27,066 bases of DNA, taken from positions 1 to 27,066 of the forward strand of contig CAKVLN010000017.1 of assembly GCA_934757275.1 (NCBI GenBank), written 5' to 3'. The translations under genes were made by a program, and so were the position numbers. The stretch is from an uncultured Candidatus Melainabacteria bacterium. GTDB taxonomy: Bacteria; Cyanobacteriota; Vampirovibrionia; Gastranaerophilales; Gastranaerophilaceae. The notes under the pieces are model-generated. The model was not told where the DNA came from, searched no databases, and was given only the letters and a program-made list of their open reading frames with translations. Position 1 is the first letter of the stretch, and every line of letters begins with the position of its first letter. Shown piece after piece: positions 16,503 to 24,369 of the stretch.

Positions 16503-16533
16503 GCAAGCAGACTTAAAATAGTCTAAAAGTTGA

Positions 16534-16562
16534 TTGTTCAAACATTTGATTTGAGGTATATT
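16534..16562 (+). promoter_or_regulatory. Promoter of the cpaE-like operon
   Basis: TTGTTC and TATATT are separated by 17 bases, 30 bases before the start codon. AGAGGTTAGG follows as the ribosome binding site. Confidence 0.55.
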
Positions 16563-16591
16563 AAAGTAGTATTAACAAGAAGAGGTTAGGC

Positions 16592-17740
16592 ATGCAAAAT
16601 TCGGTAATTGTTTTTGACAAAAATAGCAATTCCAGAGAAATTATTAAATCTTATTTGGAAAGCTTTGACTTTATTGGCGAAGTTAAGATTTTTGATGATT
16701 ATATTGACGGATACGAGGAAGTCAAAAAATGCGGTTCTGATAGTATTGTCATAATGGACATTTCCTGCGAGGGTGAAGATATCAAGGAAATGGCAGATAG
16801 AATCAAGCTATGCACTTCAAAACTCGTTATAACCTCTACAAATTGTTCAACGAATGATATCATAAGAGCTTTAAGAATGGGAGCAAAAGAATTTTTGCCA
16901 AAACCTGTGCTTAAAGAAGATTTGGCAAGAATAGTGCTTGCACTGACAAGTATTTCGTCAGAAGATGTTACGCCACAATCAAAGATTATTACAGTCTATT
17001 CTAACAAAGGCGGTATCGGCAAAACGACGATAGCAATTAATTTAGCCTTAGAATTAGCCAAAGTTGCAAAAGATAAAGTTGCACTTCTAGACCTTAATTT
17101 GCAATTGGGTGACGTATCAACCTTTTTGAATTTAAACCCAGTTTATGATGTGAATTATGTTCTAAACAAACTTGCAACCTCTGAAAATACTTCGTTCACA
17201 AAAGCTTTTGAAAAATATAAAGACACTTCTCTATATATTTTGTCTGACCCTAATTATATAGAGCAAGCAGAAAGTGTTAAACCACAACAAATTACGGCAC
17301 TTTTCAATGCTTTAAGAAAAGAGTTTTCATATATCATTGTAGATATGTCTTCAAATATTGACGAAAATTCTTTGAAAATTCTCGATTGCTCAGACTGGAT
17401 ATTATTCACTACAATCGTGAATATTCCAGCTATTAGAAATGCTCAGAGATGTTTGAATTTATTCCGTTCAAGAAGATATCCAAAAGACAAGGTTAAAATT
17501 GTTGTTAACAGATATATGGACAATGATGAAATTAAAATTGAAGATATAGAAAACACTTTGGCAGAAAAGGTTTATTGGAAAATTCCAAACAATTATTTTA
17601 CGATTATGGAGGCAATCAACAAAGGAATTACAATTTCAGAAGCCAATCCAGCATCTAATATCAGCAACAGTTTCAGAGATTTTGCATCAAAAGTTTCTGA
17701 TGACATTATTGAACAATCTGTTCTTCAATATAGAGTTTAG
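16592..17740 (+). CDS. CpaE/TadZ-like pilus protein: receiver-like domain plus MinD/ParA-type ATPase
   Basis: 382 residues. Residues 1-118 form a receiver-like domain: D9, D56 in VIMDIS, and the LPKPV lysine near 106 are kept, but the second acidic residue of the usual pair is K10. Residues 130-375 are a ParA/MinD ATPase with the deviant Walker A KGGIGKTT (K139-T146), LLDLNLQLGDVSTFL and YIIVDMSS. This layout is CpaE/TadZ, which places Tad/Flp-type pili or polar assemblies. No other tad genes are in view; the PilM/N/O genes lie 7 kb downstream. The next gene starts 8 bases after the stop and is probably co-transcribed. A non-pilus role in protein positioning is possible. Confidence 0.88.
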   Translation: MQNSVIVFDKNSNSREIIKSYLESFDFIGEVKIFDDYIDGYEEVKKCGSDSIVIMDISCEGEDIKEMADRIKLCTSKLVITSTNCSTNDIIRALRMGAKEFLPKPVLKEDLARIVLALTSISSEDVTPQSKIITVYSNKGGIGKTTIAINLALELAKVAKDKVALLDLNLQLGDVSTFLNLNPVYDVNYVLNKLATSENTSFTKAFEKYKDTSLYILSDPNYIEQAESVKPQQITALFNALRKEFSYIIVDMSSNIDENSLKILDCSDWILFTTIVNIPAIRNAQRCLNLFRSRRYPKDKVKIVVNRYMDNDEIKIEDIENTLAEKVYWKIPNNYFTIMEAINKGITISEANPASNISNSFRDFASKVSDDIIEQSVLQYRV

Positions 17741-17748
17741 GAGTAAAA

Positions 17749-18558
17749 ATGTTTAATTATATACAAGATAGTCTAAAGCTTACAAACAAGTACATCATTT
17801 TAGCAACACCGCTAATCTTATTTTCACTATTATCTAGTTTATATATTTTATTTTCAATAAGCGGAAATCTTATTAGCCTGCTTTTTGCAATAGTTTTGTT
17901 CGGGCTAATGATAGGGGCGTTTTTGTCTGGCTGGTTTTTCATGATAAAAACTTGTGTAATCAATCCCGAAAACACAGAACCAAACACACTAATCAAAGAG
18001 TTTCCAGCAGGTGTTGGCGAATACTTTTTACCTGTTTTAGGGCTTATGCTTAACACAGTTGTAATATCAGTACTTTTAATCATAATTTCCTACTTTGTTG
18101 GCATGAAATTTATTGGCGATATAGGAATTACTCCAGAAGCATTGACAAAAGGTATGGAATCTTTTACCGCAATGAAGGCTTTTCTAGGTGGCTTGTCAGA
18201 AGAACAATTGTTTAAACTCAACGCTTGGAATTTGTTATTATTTTTCACAATGTCAGTAACATATTTTTTAATTATGTTCTATTCACCGGCATTATTTTTA
18301 AAAGAAAAGAACCCATTTAAGGCTTATTTTGTAGGTGCAAAAGATTTGTTCAGCAAAAAATTCTTATCAAATTTTGGTTTGTTCTTAATTTTGTTTGTTT
18401 CATATTTTATTTTATCAATTTTCACAACATTATTTAGCGCAAATATCGTAATGCACTTTTTGTTTACCTTGATAAACTTCTATTACATGGTGTTTGTAGC
18501 AGTAATGATTTACGATTATTATTACAAAAATTTTGTTAAGATAAATGAGATTGTATAG
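17749..18558 (+). CDS. Six-helix integral membrane protein, unknown function
   Basis: 269 residues. I count about six hydrophobic helices, near residues 17-35, 41-64, 94-118, 160-180, 210-232 and 236-258, with lysine-rich loops (LFLKEKNPFKAYF). No catalytic motif is visible and I do not recognise the family; membrane proteins with glycerophosphoryl-diester-type or DUF975-like layouts look similar in hydropathy only. AGGAGT precedes the ATG, 8 bases after the CpaE-like stop, so it is likely in the same operon. It converges on the CheR-like gene with 11 bases between. Confidence 0.85.
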   Translation: MFNYIQDSLKLTNKYIILATPLILFSLLSSLYILFSISGNLISLLFAIVLFGLMIGAFLSGWFFMIKTCVINPENTEPNTLIKEFPAGVGEYFLPVLGLMLNTVVISVLLIIISYFVGMKFIGDIGITPEALTKGMESFTAMKAFLGGLSEEQLFKLNAWNLLLFFTMSVTYFLIMFYSPALFLKEKNPFKAYFVGAKDLFSKKFLSNFGLFLILFVSYFILSIFTTLFSANIVMHFLFTLINFYYMVFVAVMIYDYYYKNFVKINEIV

Positions 18559-18569
18559 TAAACTAAATT

Positions 18570-19376
18570 TTAGCCACCCAAATATTTATTAGTGAACTTA
18601 TAAGATGCACTCTCAATCTTTGGAGCTTTTGCAAACACATTTTTTACAGTTGTTGGTAAGAAGTTATGTTGCAAGAGTAGTTCATCAACTTTCGCTTCAT
18701 ACATATCATAATCGCCAATAACGACCAAAGATGAAGCTTCAAGGCGATTTTCCAATTTTTGCGCTAATTCTTCTCTTTTGAAAGCATCAAGATATGGCCA
18801 AAAATTTCTACACAACAAAACAGTATTTTTTGACGGTATATTATCAACGTCACTTAAAATATCGCCTTTTTCAAAAATAACACTCTTTTTCAAATCCTCT
18901 TTTGGCACAAGTGCCATAGAATATATATCAGAATTTGGTTTTACAACATCAAAAAAGTTTCTATAATTATCATGCGTATAATAGTTTAGCTGATAAACAT
19001 CTCTTGTATTAATTCCCATTTTAGAATAATTTTTTGCACTCTCAATATTTTCATTATTTATATCTTTTGCTAGAATTGGGAAAAATTTTTCAGCCATATC
19101 CTGCAAATGCACCATTAGACCAGTAGCGCAAGAATAAGCCTCTTCACCATTTGAGCAGCAATGATTAATAAAATTAACTTTTGGTACATGCTGATAGTTT
19201 CTGGCTAAAAGCCCAAAAAACGCCTCCCAATCCAAATCATTCCTAAAAAAGTATGTTGTAGTTCGATACAACAAATTTTTATTCTTATCCAAAACCTCAC
19301 GACAATTCCCCCCAAACGTCGGCTTATTTGGTTTTATTGAAGAGTAGCTATAATTATTTACAGGCAATATTTGCAT
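18570..19376 (-). CDS. Stand-alone CheR-like SAM-dependent methyltransferase
   Basis: 268 residues. Residues 39-45 give TTYFFRN, matching the TxFFR block of CheR; HCCSNGEEAYS (about 72-82) matches its SAM-binding motif CSxGEExYS; ILAKDINNENIESAK matches the acidic SAM strand, and LLCRNFWPYLD the CRNVLIYFD motif. The helical N-terminal domain of true CheR is missing. No chemotaxis genes are near. The first 25 residues are low-complexity and end PTFGG, a motif that I believe is frequent at the N-termini of proteins from this lineage (recollection, not checked). Substrate unknown. No good ribosome binding site precedes ATG 19376. The gene follows the TPR gene by 48 bases. Confidence 0.75.
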   Translation of the reverse strand: MQILPVNNYSYSSIKPNKPTFGGNCREVLDKNKNLLYRTTTYFFRNDLDWEAFFGLLARNYQHVPKVNFINHCCSNGEEAYSCATGLMVHLQDMAEKFFPILAKDINNENIESAKNYSKMGINTRDVYQLNYYTHDNYRNFFDVVKPNSDIYSMALVPKEDLKKSVIFEKGDILSDVDNIPSKNTVLLCRNFWPYLDAFKREELAQKLENRLEASSLVVIGDYDMYEAKVDELLLQHNFLPTTVKNVFAKAPKIESASYKFTNKYLGG

Positions 19377-19424
19377 AACAAAGATTCAAAAAACCGTAAA
19401 AATAAAATTTGCGCCACAACAATA

Positions 19425-21182
19425 CTATGATAATTTTCTAATCATTTCATGAGCTTCTTCATCTTCTGGAAATATTGTTACAATTTTATCCAAGTATTCT
19501 AAAGCTTTATCGTTATCCTTCAAACCTTCATAACATTTTGCCAAACTCATCAAGATTGAAATATTATCAGGTTTTTTTGCCAACAAATTGTTGAAAATAT
19601 TTATCGCAAAATCATATTCGCCTAATTCGTAATAAGTTAGCGCAAGTGTGTTTTGCGTTTCAATATCTGGGTTTTGTTCCACTGCATGAATTAAATAATG
19701 TTTTGCTTCTTCATATTCTTTTCTTGCAAAGAATATTCTACCAGCACAGAATTGTATATATTCGTGGTGTGAATTTACATTTAGAGCTTTCATTATATAA
19801 TTTTTTGCCTCATCTAGCTGATTCAAAATCAATTTATTAAGAGCCATAAAGGTTAGTGCCAAAATATTGTTTGGCTCGATATCCAAAGCCTCTTGATAAA
19901 ATCTTTCAGCCTCAGTGTTTTTTGAAACTGAATACAAGAAATTTGCGTATTCAAATATAATTTCAAAATCATTTGGTTGTAAGCGCATTGCTGTTATAAA
20001 TTCGTCCTCAGCATAATCAAACAGACGCTTGTTAAGATATATGATACCCAAATCTTTGTGCGCTTTTGCAATATCTGGGTTCATTTTAATAACTTTTTTC
20101 AACATTCTTTCCGCAGTATCCGTGTCGCACAAACTTGATGAAAGAATTGCGTATTGGTGGAAAGTTTCAGCCGTAACTTGTCCCTTCAAAAGAATATTGT
20201 CATAAAGATCTTTTGCTTTGTTTAGCTGATTAGTCTTGATATAAAGACTTGCAAGTTTTTGTGCTGGAAGTATGAATTTTTGATTAACATAAACCATACC
20301 TTCAAGCATTTTAATTGCAGTATCTAATTCGCCCATAGCCTCATAACAAGTTACCAAATTATATTTATAATTTTCTTTTTCTGGGTGTTGTACTAGCAAG
20401 TTTTTATAAACATTTGACGCCTCTTTAAACTTGCCCATCTTCATTTTAGACATTGCTAATGCGACTTTAAAACCTTCATCGTCATCATCTAATTCACAAG
20501 CTTTTTCTAAATATATACAAGCCTCTTCGTGGTTTTGTTGAATTTGGTATGCTGAACCTAAATTATAATAAGCCATTGGGCTATCAGTATTCAGTTCTAA
20601 CGCTTTTTTGTAGCACCTGATTGCCTCGTCACTTGCGCCAGTAGCCATATATGCAGTTCCCAAACTATTATAAGTTCCAATATTATCTGGGGCTTTCTCT
20701 AAGGCACGTTTGAAAGGCTCAATACTTTTGGCAAACTCTTTTATTTTCATATAAGCAGTGCCAATTACAAAATCAAAAATATAGTCATCTGGTTCAACTG
20801 TATTTGCCGTAATCGCATATTTGATAGCCTCTTCTGGCTCGTTCAACTTCATAAGTACAACGCATAAGCTCTTATAAGCTTCTGTGTAGCTTGAGCGCAA
20901 ATCTATAACTTTGATGTACGCATTTTTAGCAGAAATAAAATCACCAAGTCTATCATAGGCACTCGCAAGATAAAACCATGAGGTTGCATCTTCGGGCTTA
21001 AATTTGACAACAGTTTCAAAACAAGTTCTTGATTTAGCCCAGTCATCTTCGTTAGACGCCACAAGTCCTGCAAGCTTTAGCAACTCAACATTTTCTGGTT
21101 CTTTTGCTAATGCTGGTTCTAACAATTCTTTTGCTTTATCAAATTCCTTTTTGCCTATTAAATCATTTATTTCTTCTAACAT
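19425..21182 (-). CDS. TPR-repeat protein (about 17 repeats)
   Basis: 585 residues, nearly all 34-residue tetratricopeptide repeats with the W/LG/Y/A/P pattern (for example GTYNSLGTAYMATGASDEAI and MAYYNLGSAYQIQQNHEEAC). No signal peptide, membrane helix or enzyme domain is visible, so it is probably a cytoplasmic protein-protein scaffold. AAAGGAATT precedes the ATG at 21182. It lies upstream of the CheR-like gene on the same strand; a shared role is possible. The partner proteins cannot be inferred. Confidence 0.9.
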   Translation of the reverse strand: MLEEINDLIGKKEFDKAKELLEPALAKEPENVELLKLAGLVASNEDDWAKSRTCFETVVKFKPEDATSWFYLASAYDRLGDFISAKNAYIKVIDLRSSYTEAYKSLCVVLMKLNEPEEAIKYAITANTVEPDDYIFDFVIGTAYMKIKEFAKSIEPFKRALEKAPDNIGTYNSLGTAYMATGASDEAIRCYKKALELNTDSPMAYYNLGSAYQIQQNHEEACIYLEKACELDDDDEGFKVALAMSKMKMGKFKEASNVYKNLLVQHPEKENYKYNLVTCYEAMGELDTAIKMLEGMVYVNQKFILPAQKLASLYIKTNQLNKAKDLYDNILLKGQVTAETFHQYAILSSSLCDTDTAERMLKKVIKMNPDIAKAHKDLGIIYLNKRLFDYAEDEFITAMRLQPNDFEIIFEYANFLYSVSKNTEAERFYQEALDIEPNNILALTFMALNKLILNQLDEAKNYIMKALNVNSHHEYIQFCAGRIFFARKEYEEAKHYLIHAVEQNPDIETQNTLALTYYELGEYDFAINIFNNLLAKKPDNISILMSLAKCYEGLKDNDKALEYLDKIVTIFPEDEEAHEMIRKLS

Positions 21183-21310
21183 GATAATTCCTTTAAAACT
21201 TTGGTCTTTAAGACATTAAATAAATCTCTCTCTATAAATAATACCACAAAATATGAAAGGTCTGATTGAAGTTGAATAGCTAAAGCTAATCAACAACATA
21301 TTTATTATTA

Positions 21311-21339
21311 TTGACATGCACCTAAAACTCATATAACAT
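21311..21339 (+). promoter_or_regulatory. Promoter of the small-peptide transcript
   Basis: A perfect TTGACA (21311-21316), a 17-base spacer and TAACAT (21334-21339). The start point would be near 21346, about 94 bases before the peptide ATG. Confidence 0.65.
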
Positions 21340-21346
21340 TAGGTTA

Positions 21347-21370
21347 ATAAATAGGATTATACCTATTTAT
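21347..21370 (+). promoter_or_regulatory. 5'-terminal hairpin or operator of the small-peptide transcript
   Basis: ATAAATAGG and CCTATTTAT are perfect 9-base inverted arms with a 6-base loop, just after the predicted start point. It may protect the 5' end of the RNA or bind a repressor. Confidence 0.55.
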
Positions 21371-21384
21371 AGGGTAGTACAACC

Positions 21385-21447
21385 TTACCTCTTGCCACAC
21401 GAGCACTAAGAGAAATGGGCACGAAAGGAGGGTAAAACTATGCTCGT
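21385..21447 (+). promoter_or_regulatory. Leader pairing that can mask the ribosome binding site and start codon
   Basis: TTACCTC (21385-21391) can pair with GAGGGTAA (21428-21435, one bulge), which covers the ribosome binding site. ACGAGCA (21399-21405) is the perfect complement of TGCTCGT (21441-21447), which covers the start codon. The two pairings interleave, so they form a pseudoknot or compete. Confidence 0.5.
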
Positions 21448-21514
21448 AAAAATAATAATGCTACTAATCGTAGCAACGCTATTCATAGTAGCACTCAAAT
21501 TGTTTACAGTATAG
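21440..21514 (+). CDS. 24-residue hydrophobic peptide, candidate type I toxin
   Basis: The peptide starts MLVKIIMLLIVATLFIVALK and ends LFTV: a single membrane helix with two lysines. AGGAGGG lies 7 bases before the ATG, one of the strongest ribosome binding sites in the window. The stop codon TAG lies inside the terminator stem. Size and composition recall type I toxins such as TisB, DinQ or Ibs, which depolarise membranes when overproduced. CTA, ATA and GTA codons are used more than in neighbouring genes, and GCTACTA/TAGTAGC repeats inside the frame form hairpins, so RNA structure may be under selection too. It could instead be a leader peptide or a structured RNA with a chance frame. Confidence 0.55.
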   Translation: MLVKIIMLLIVATLFIVALKLFTV

Positions 21515-21572
21515 GGTACTAAGTGAAGCTCTAAGGAAGTCGCATTTTCTTAGGGCTCCCCCCTATGTTTTT
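21511..21572 (+). terminator. Two-part terminator of the small-peptide transcript
   Basis: An inner 12-pair hairpin (21527-21538 with 21546-21557, two G-T pairs) is closed by an outer ATAGGG (21511-21516) with CCCTAT (21561-21566). G and five T follow (21568-21572). Confidence 0.65.
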
Positions 21573-21601
21573 ATTATTTACTATAACGACAAGTTTGTCA
21601 A
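21573..21601 (-). promoter_or_regulatory. Convergent promoter, candidate antisense RNA start
   Basis: On the minus strand a perfect TTGACA (21601-21596), a 17-base spacer and AATAAT (21578-21573). Transcription would start near 21566 and run leftward across the terminator and the peptide gene. It could make an antisense RNA or serve as a distant promoter for the TPR gene at 21182. Confidence 0.5.
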
Positions 21602-21640
21602 CCTGCTCTATTGAGAGAATCTCTGTAAAATTAACAAAAC

Positions 21641-22639
21641 CTATTCCCCAATATAATTTTTCAAACCAGAAGTTAGATTTTTATTTTTGCATAATTTCTT
21701 CAATTTAGAAATCGCACGGTTTTCGATTTGGCGTATTCTTTCTCTTGAAACACCGTAGATTGAACCAATTTCGTCCAACGTCTTTTTATTACCGTCATTA
21801 TTCAAACCAAATCTCAAAATCAAAACGTCACGCTCTTTTTGGCTCAATTGTTCAAGCATGTTTTTGATATCATCAAGCATACTTTCTTGCGAAACAAGAG
21901 AATCTGGTGTAATTGTAGACTCATCAACAATATAATCTATAATCTTGTTTGAATCATCTTTTTGACCAGTCGGAGTATCAATACTAATCGTAGACTGAGT
22001 TGATTTGATAATAGATGTTAATTTTGTAACAGTAATTCCCATTTTATCGGCAATTTCTTGTTTATTCGGTATTCTACCGAGTTCAGTCGTCAAGTCCATT
22101 GTTGCTTTTTTGATTTTGTTGATAGATTCAATCAAGTGAATTGGAAGCCTGATAATACGAGCCTTATCAGCAATTGCTCTTGTTATAGATTGTTGTATCC
22201 ACCAAGTTGCATAAGTTGAAAATTTGTAACCTTTTGTGTAATCAAATTTCTCAGTCGCTTTAATCAAGCCCATGTTGCCTTCTTGAATTAAATCTAAGAA
22301 GGACAAACCACGTCCAATATATTTTTTAGCAATACTTACAACAAGTCTTAAATTTGCATTTATCAAAACTTTTCTGGCTATTTCACTTTGAGTTTCATAA
22401 ATTTTCTTTGCGACATCTAATTCTTCTTGAGCAGAAAGAAGTGGTATTTTACCAATCTGTTGAAGATAAATTCTCACTGAATCATCAGAATTAACAGTGT
22501 TCAAATTTTCTTGCGTTTTAGGTTCTTCAATCGCAATAGATTCTTCGTCATCATCAGCAGGCTCAATATTATTAAAATCTACGCCTTCATCTGAAATATC
22601 ATCTACCATGATGTTTAACTTGTTGCTCTTTTTGCTCAT
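21641..22639 (-). CDS. rpoD: Sigma-70 family RNA polymerase sigma factor (RpoD/SigA type)
   Basis: 332 residues. An acidic N-terminus (about 1-50) is followed by region 1.2 ([18 protein letters not shown]), region 2 ([58 protein letters not shown] for -10 recognition and melting), region 3, and region 4.2 ([30 protein letters not shown] for -35 recognition). It is shorter than most primary sigma factors, about the size of cyanobacterial group 2 factors, so primary versus group 2 cannot be settled; the symbol is used in the broad sense. It follows rlmB by 18 bases and is probably in the nadA-rlmB operon. Confidence 0.93.
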   Translation of the reverse strand: MSKKSNKLNIMVDDISDEGVDFNNIEPADDDEESIAIEEPKTQENLNTVNSDDSVRIYLQQIGKIPLLSAQEELDVAKKIYETQSEIARKVLINANLRLVVSIAKKYIGRGLSFLDLIQEGNMGLIKATEKFDYTKGYKFSTYATWWIQQSITRAIADKARIIRLPIHLIESINKIKKATMDLTTELGRIPNKQEIADKMGITVTKLTSIIKSTQSTISIDTPTGQKDDSNKIIDYIVDESTITPDSLVSQESMLDDIKNMLEQLSQKERDVLILRFGLNNDGNKKTLDEIGSIYGVSRERIRQIENRAISKLKKLCKNKNLTSGLKNYIGE

Positions 22640-22657
22640 CTTATTTTCCTTTTTCTT

Positions 22658-23395
22658 TTATTTCTTTTTAATTTGTTGCTTAACAGCCTCAAATAATATA
22701 ATTGCAGTTGCATTCGATACGTTCAAAGAGTTAAAATCTGTCAACATAGGAATTTTAACCTTGAAATCTGAAAGTTTTAATAGCGAACGTGAAATTCCTG
22801 CGTGCTCTGCTCCCATTATTAAAGCAAAATTCATGTCCGTATAATCCACATCAAAATAATTATCTTTCGCATGATGGTCTGATGCAATTACCCAATAGTT
22901 GTTTTCTTTTAATTTCTGAACTGCACCAACAAGACTGTTGACTTTAATTATTGAGAGATGATTAACTGCTCCTGCGCTCGTTTTTTCAACTGTAGAATTT
23001 ATCAAAACACCTCTGCGTGATGGCAATATAACACCTTTCACGCCAGCGCAAACACAAGAACGGATAATCGCACCTACATTGTGAGAATCTTCTACACCAT
23101 CTAAAATTACTACATTACCGCCATTTTTTTCAATAAAATCGTCTAAATCAGTGTATTTAACTGGCGAAATCTGTGCAATAACACCTTGATGTCGACCTTC
23201 TGGCTCTAGCTGGTTTAATTTTTGAGGAGCTACAAACTGGAAGACAATACCGTTCTTTTGCGCCAATTCTTTTATGCGCTCAATTTTAACATCGTTTCTC
23301 GCATTATTTGAAATAAGAATTTTGTTAAACTCTCTTTCACCAGCTTCCAAGGCTTCTATTACAGCATTTTTTCCGTAAATTATTGTGCTTTCCAT
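22658..23395 (-). CDS. rlmB: 23S rRNA 2'-O-ribose methyltransferase, TrmH/RlmB family
   Basis: 245 residues, standard length. An N-terminal substrate-binding domain (YGKNAVIEAL to about residue 80) is followed by a SPOUT knot domain with the three family motifs: LDGVEDSHNVGAIIRS, LIMGAEHAGISR and IPMLTDFNSLNVSNATAIILFE. RlmB methylates a conserved guanosine in 23S rRNA using SAM; the exact site cannot be read from sequence alone. Its ATG overlaps the TAA of nadA (TAATG), indicating translational coupling. The usual glycine-rich piece of motif 3 (IPM-x-G) is TDF here. Confidence 0.93.
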   Translation of the reverse strand: MESTIIYGKNAVIEALEAGEREFNKILISNNARNDVKIERIKELAQKNGIVFQFVAPQKLNQLEPEGRHQGVIAQISPVKYTDLDDFIEKNGGNVVILDGVEDSHNVGAIIRSCVCAGVKGVILPSRRGVLINSTVEKTSAGAVNHLSIIKVNSLVGAVQKLKENNYWVIASDHHAKDNYFDVDYTDMNFALIMGAEHAGISRSLLKLSDFKVKIPMLTDFNSLNVSNATAIILFEAVKQQIKKK

Positions 23396-24303
23396 TATTT
23401 TGACACCTTTAACATTTTTTCAATACAACCAGCACTTGCTTGTCTAATTTCTTCATCTAAAGTAATTTCATTTACTTCATTTTCTAACGAATGAAGAATT
23501 TCTTCCAACGTGGTAAGTTTCATGCTTTCACATAGCATATTATTTTTAATAAGAATAAATTCCTTATCTGGATAATCACGTCTTAATCTGTCCACTACAC
23601 CTTTTTCTGTAACGATTACAAACTGATTGTGTTCACTATTCTTTACATAATTGATTATACCACTTGTACTTCCTACATAATCACCCAAATGACTTACTTT
23701 TGGTTTACATTCAGGGTGGATAAGAATTTTAGCGTTCGGATATTTTTCTCTTGCGCTGATAATATCCTCAGTAGTTATATTATTATGTACAGGGCAATTG
23801 CCGTCATAAGTAATAACTTCTACACCATCAAGCTGACCTTCGACCAATTTGCCCAAATTAGCATCTGGAACAAACAAAACTTTGTCTGTATTAAGGCTTT
23901 TAACAATTTCCAAGGCGTTAGAACTAGTGCAACAAATATCACACTCTGCTTTAACTTCAGCCGTTGAATTAATATAACAAACAACTGGAAGATTTGGATA
24001 TTTTTGCTTAAAAGCTACCATTTGTTTATAGTTAATCATATCAGCCATTAGACAGCCTGCCTTAACATTTGGTAACAAAACTTTTTTGTCTGGTGAAATT
24101 ATTTTTGCAGTTTGTGCCATAAAATACACGCCCGCAAAAACTATAATATCTGCATTTGTTTTCTTAGCCATTTGGCTCAAATACAAAGAATCACCGACAA
24201 AATCAGCTACTTCGTCAATTTCTATATTTTGGTAACTATGTGCCAAAATAATCGCATTTTTCTCTTCTTTTAATTTTTTGATTTTTTCTATTATGTTTTT
24301 CAT
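23395..24303 (-). CDS. nadA: Quinolinate synthase
   Basis: 302 residues, typical of the compact NadA type. It condenses iminoaspartate with dihydroxyacetone phosphate to quinolinate in de novo NAD synthesis, using a [4Fe-4S] cluster. The three cluster cysteines are C84 (KAGCLMAD), C199 (HPEC) and C258 (NMLCESMK). AHSYQ, FAGVYFMAQTAK and TSSNA are family blocks. nadB and nadC are not in the window. The start has a weak ribosome binding site. Promoter elements overlap those of the divergent pil operon. Confidence 0.96.
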   Translation of the reverse strand: MKNIIEKIKKLKEEKNAIILAHSYQNIEIDEVADFVGDSLYLSQMAKKTNADIIVFAGVYFMAQTAKIISPDKKVLLPNVKAGCLMADMINYKQMVAFKQKYPNLPVVCYINSTAEVKAECDICCTSSNALEIVKSLNTDKVLFVPDANLGKLVEGQLDGVEVITYDGNCPVHNNITTEDIISAREKYPNAKILIHPECKPKVSHLGDYVGSTSGIINYVKNSEHNQFVIVTEKGVVDRLRRDYPDKEFILIKNNMLCESMKLTTLEEILHSLENEVNEITLDEEIRQASAGCIEKMLKVSK

Positions 24304-24314
24304 CTATTTACCCG

Positions 24315-24343
24315 AGTATACAAATTTTATGTTTTATTGTACA
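24315..24343 (-). promoter_or_regulatory. Promoter of the nadA-rlmB-sigma operon
   Basis: On the minus strand TGTACA (24343-24338), a 17-base spacer and TATACT (24320-24315). It overlaps the divergent promoter of the pil genes. Confidence 0.45.
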
Positions 24344-24345
24344 AT
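24317..24345 (+). promoter_or_regulatory. Promoter of the pilMN-pilO operon
   Basis: TATACA (24317-24322), a 17-base spacer and TACAAT (24340-24345), 25 bases before the ATG. The overlap with the nadA promoter implies the two operons compete for polymerase. Confidence 0.5.
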
Positions 24346-24369
24346 AAAAAAAAATAGGAAGAAATAGGT

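Noticed and set aside
21346..21572. 6S RNA, SRP RNA or tmRNA in the higher-GC gap
   Set aside because: None of their conserved blocks (GGAAGGAAGCA-type SRP loop, tRNA-like tmRNA end) is present; 6S cannot be fully excluded without a covariance model.
22497..22844. Plus-strand Ser/Phe-rich frame across the sigma-rlmB junction
   Set aside because: Its composition is that of an antisense shadow and it crosses two well-supported genes.
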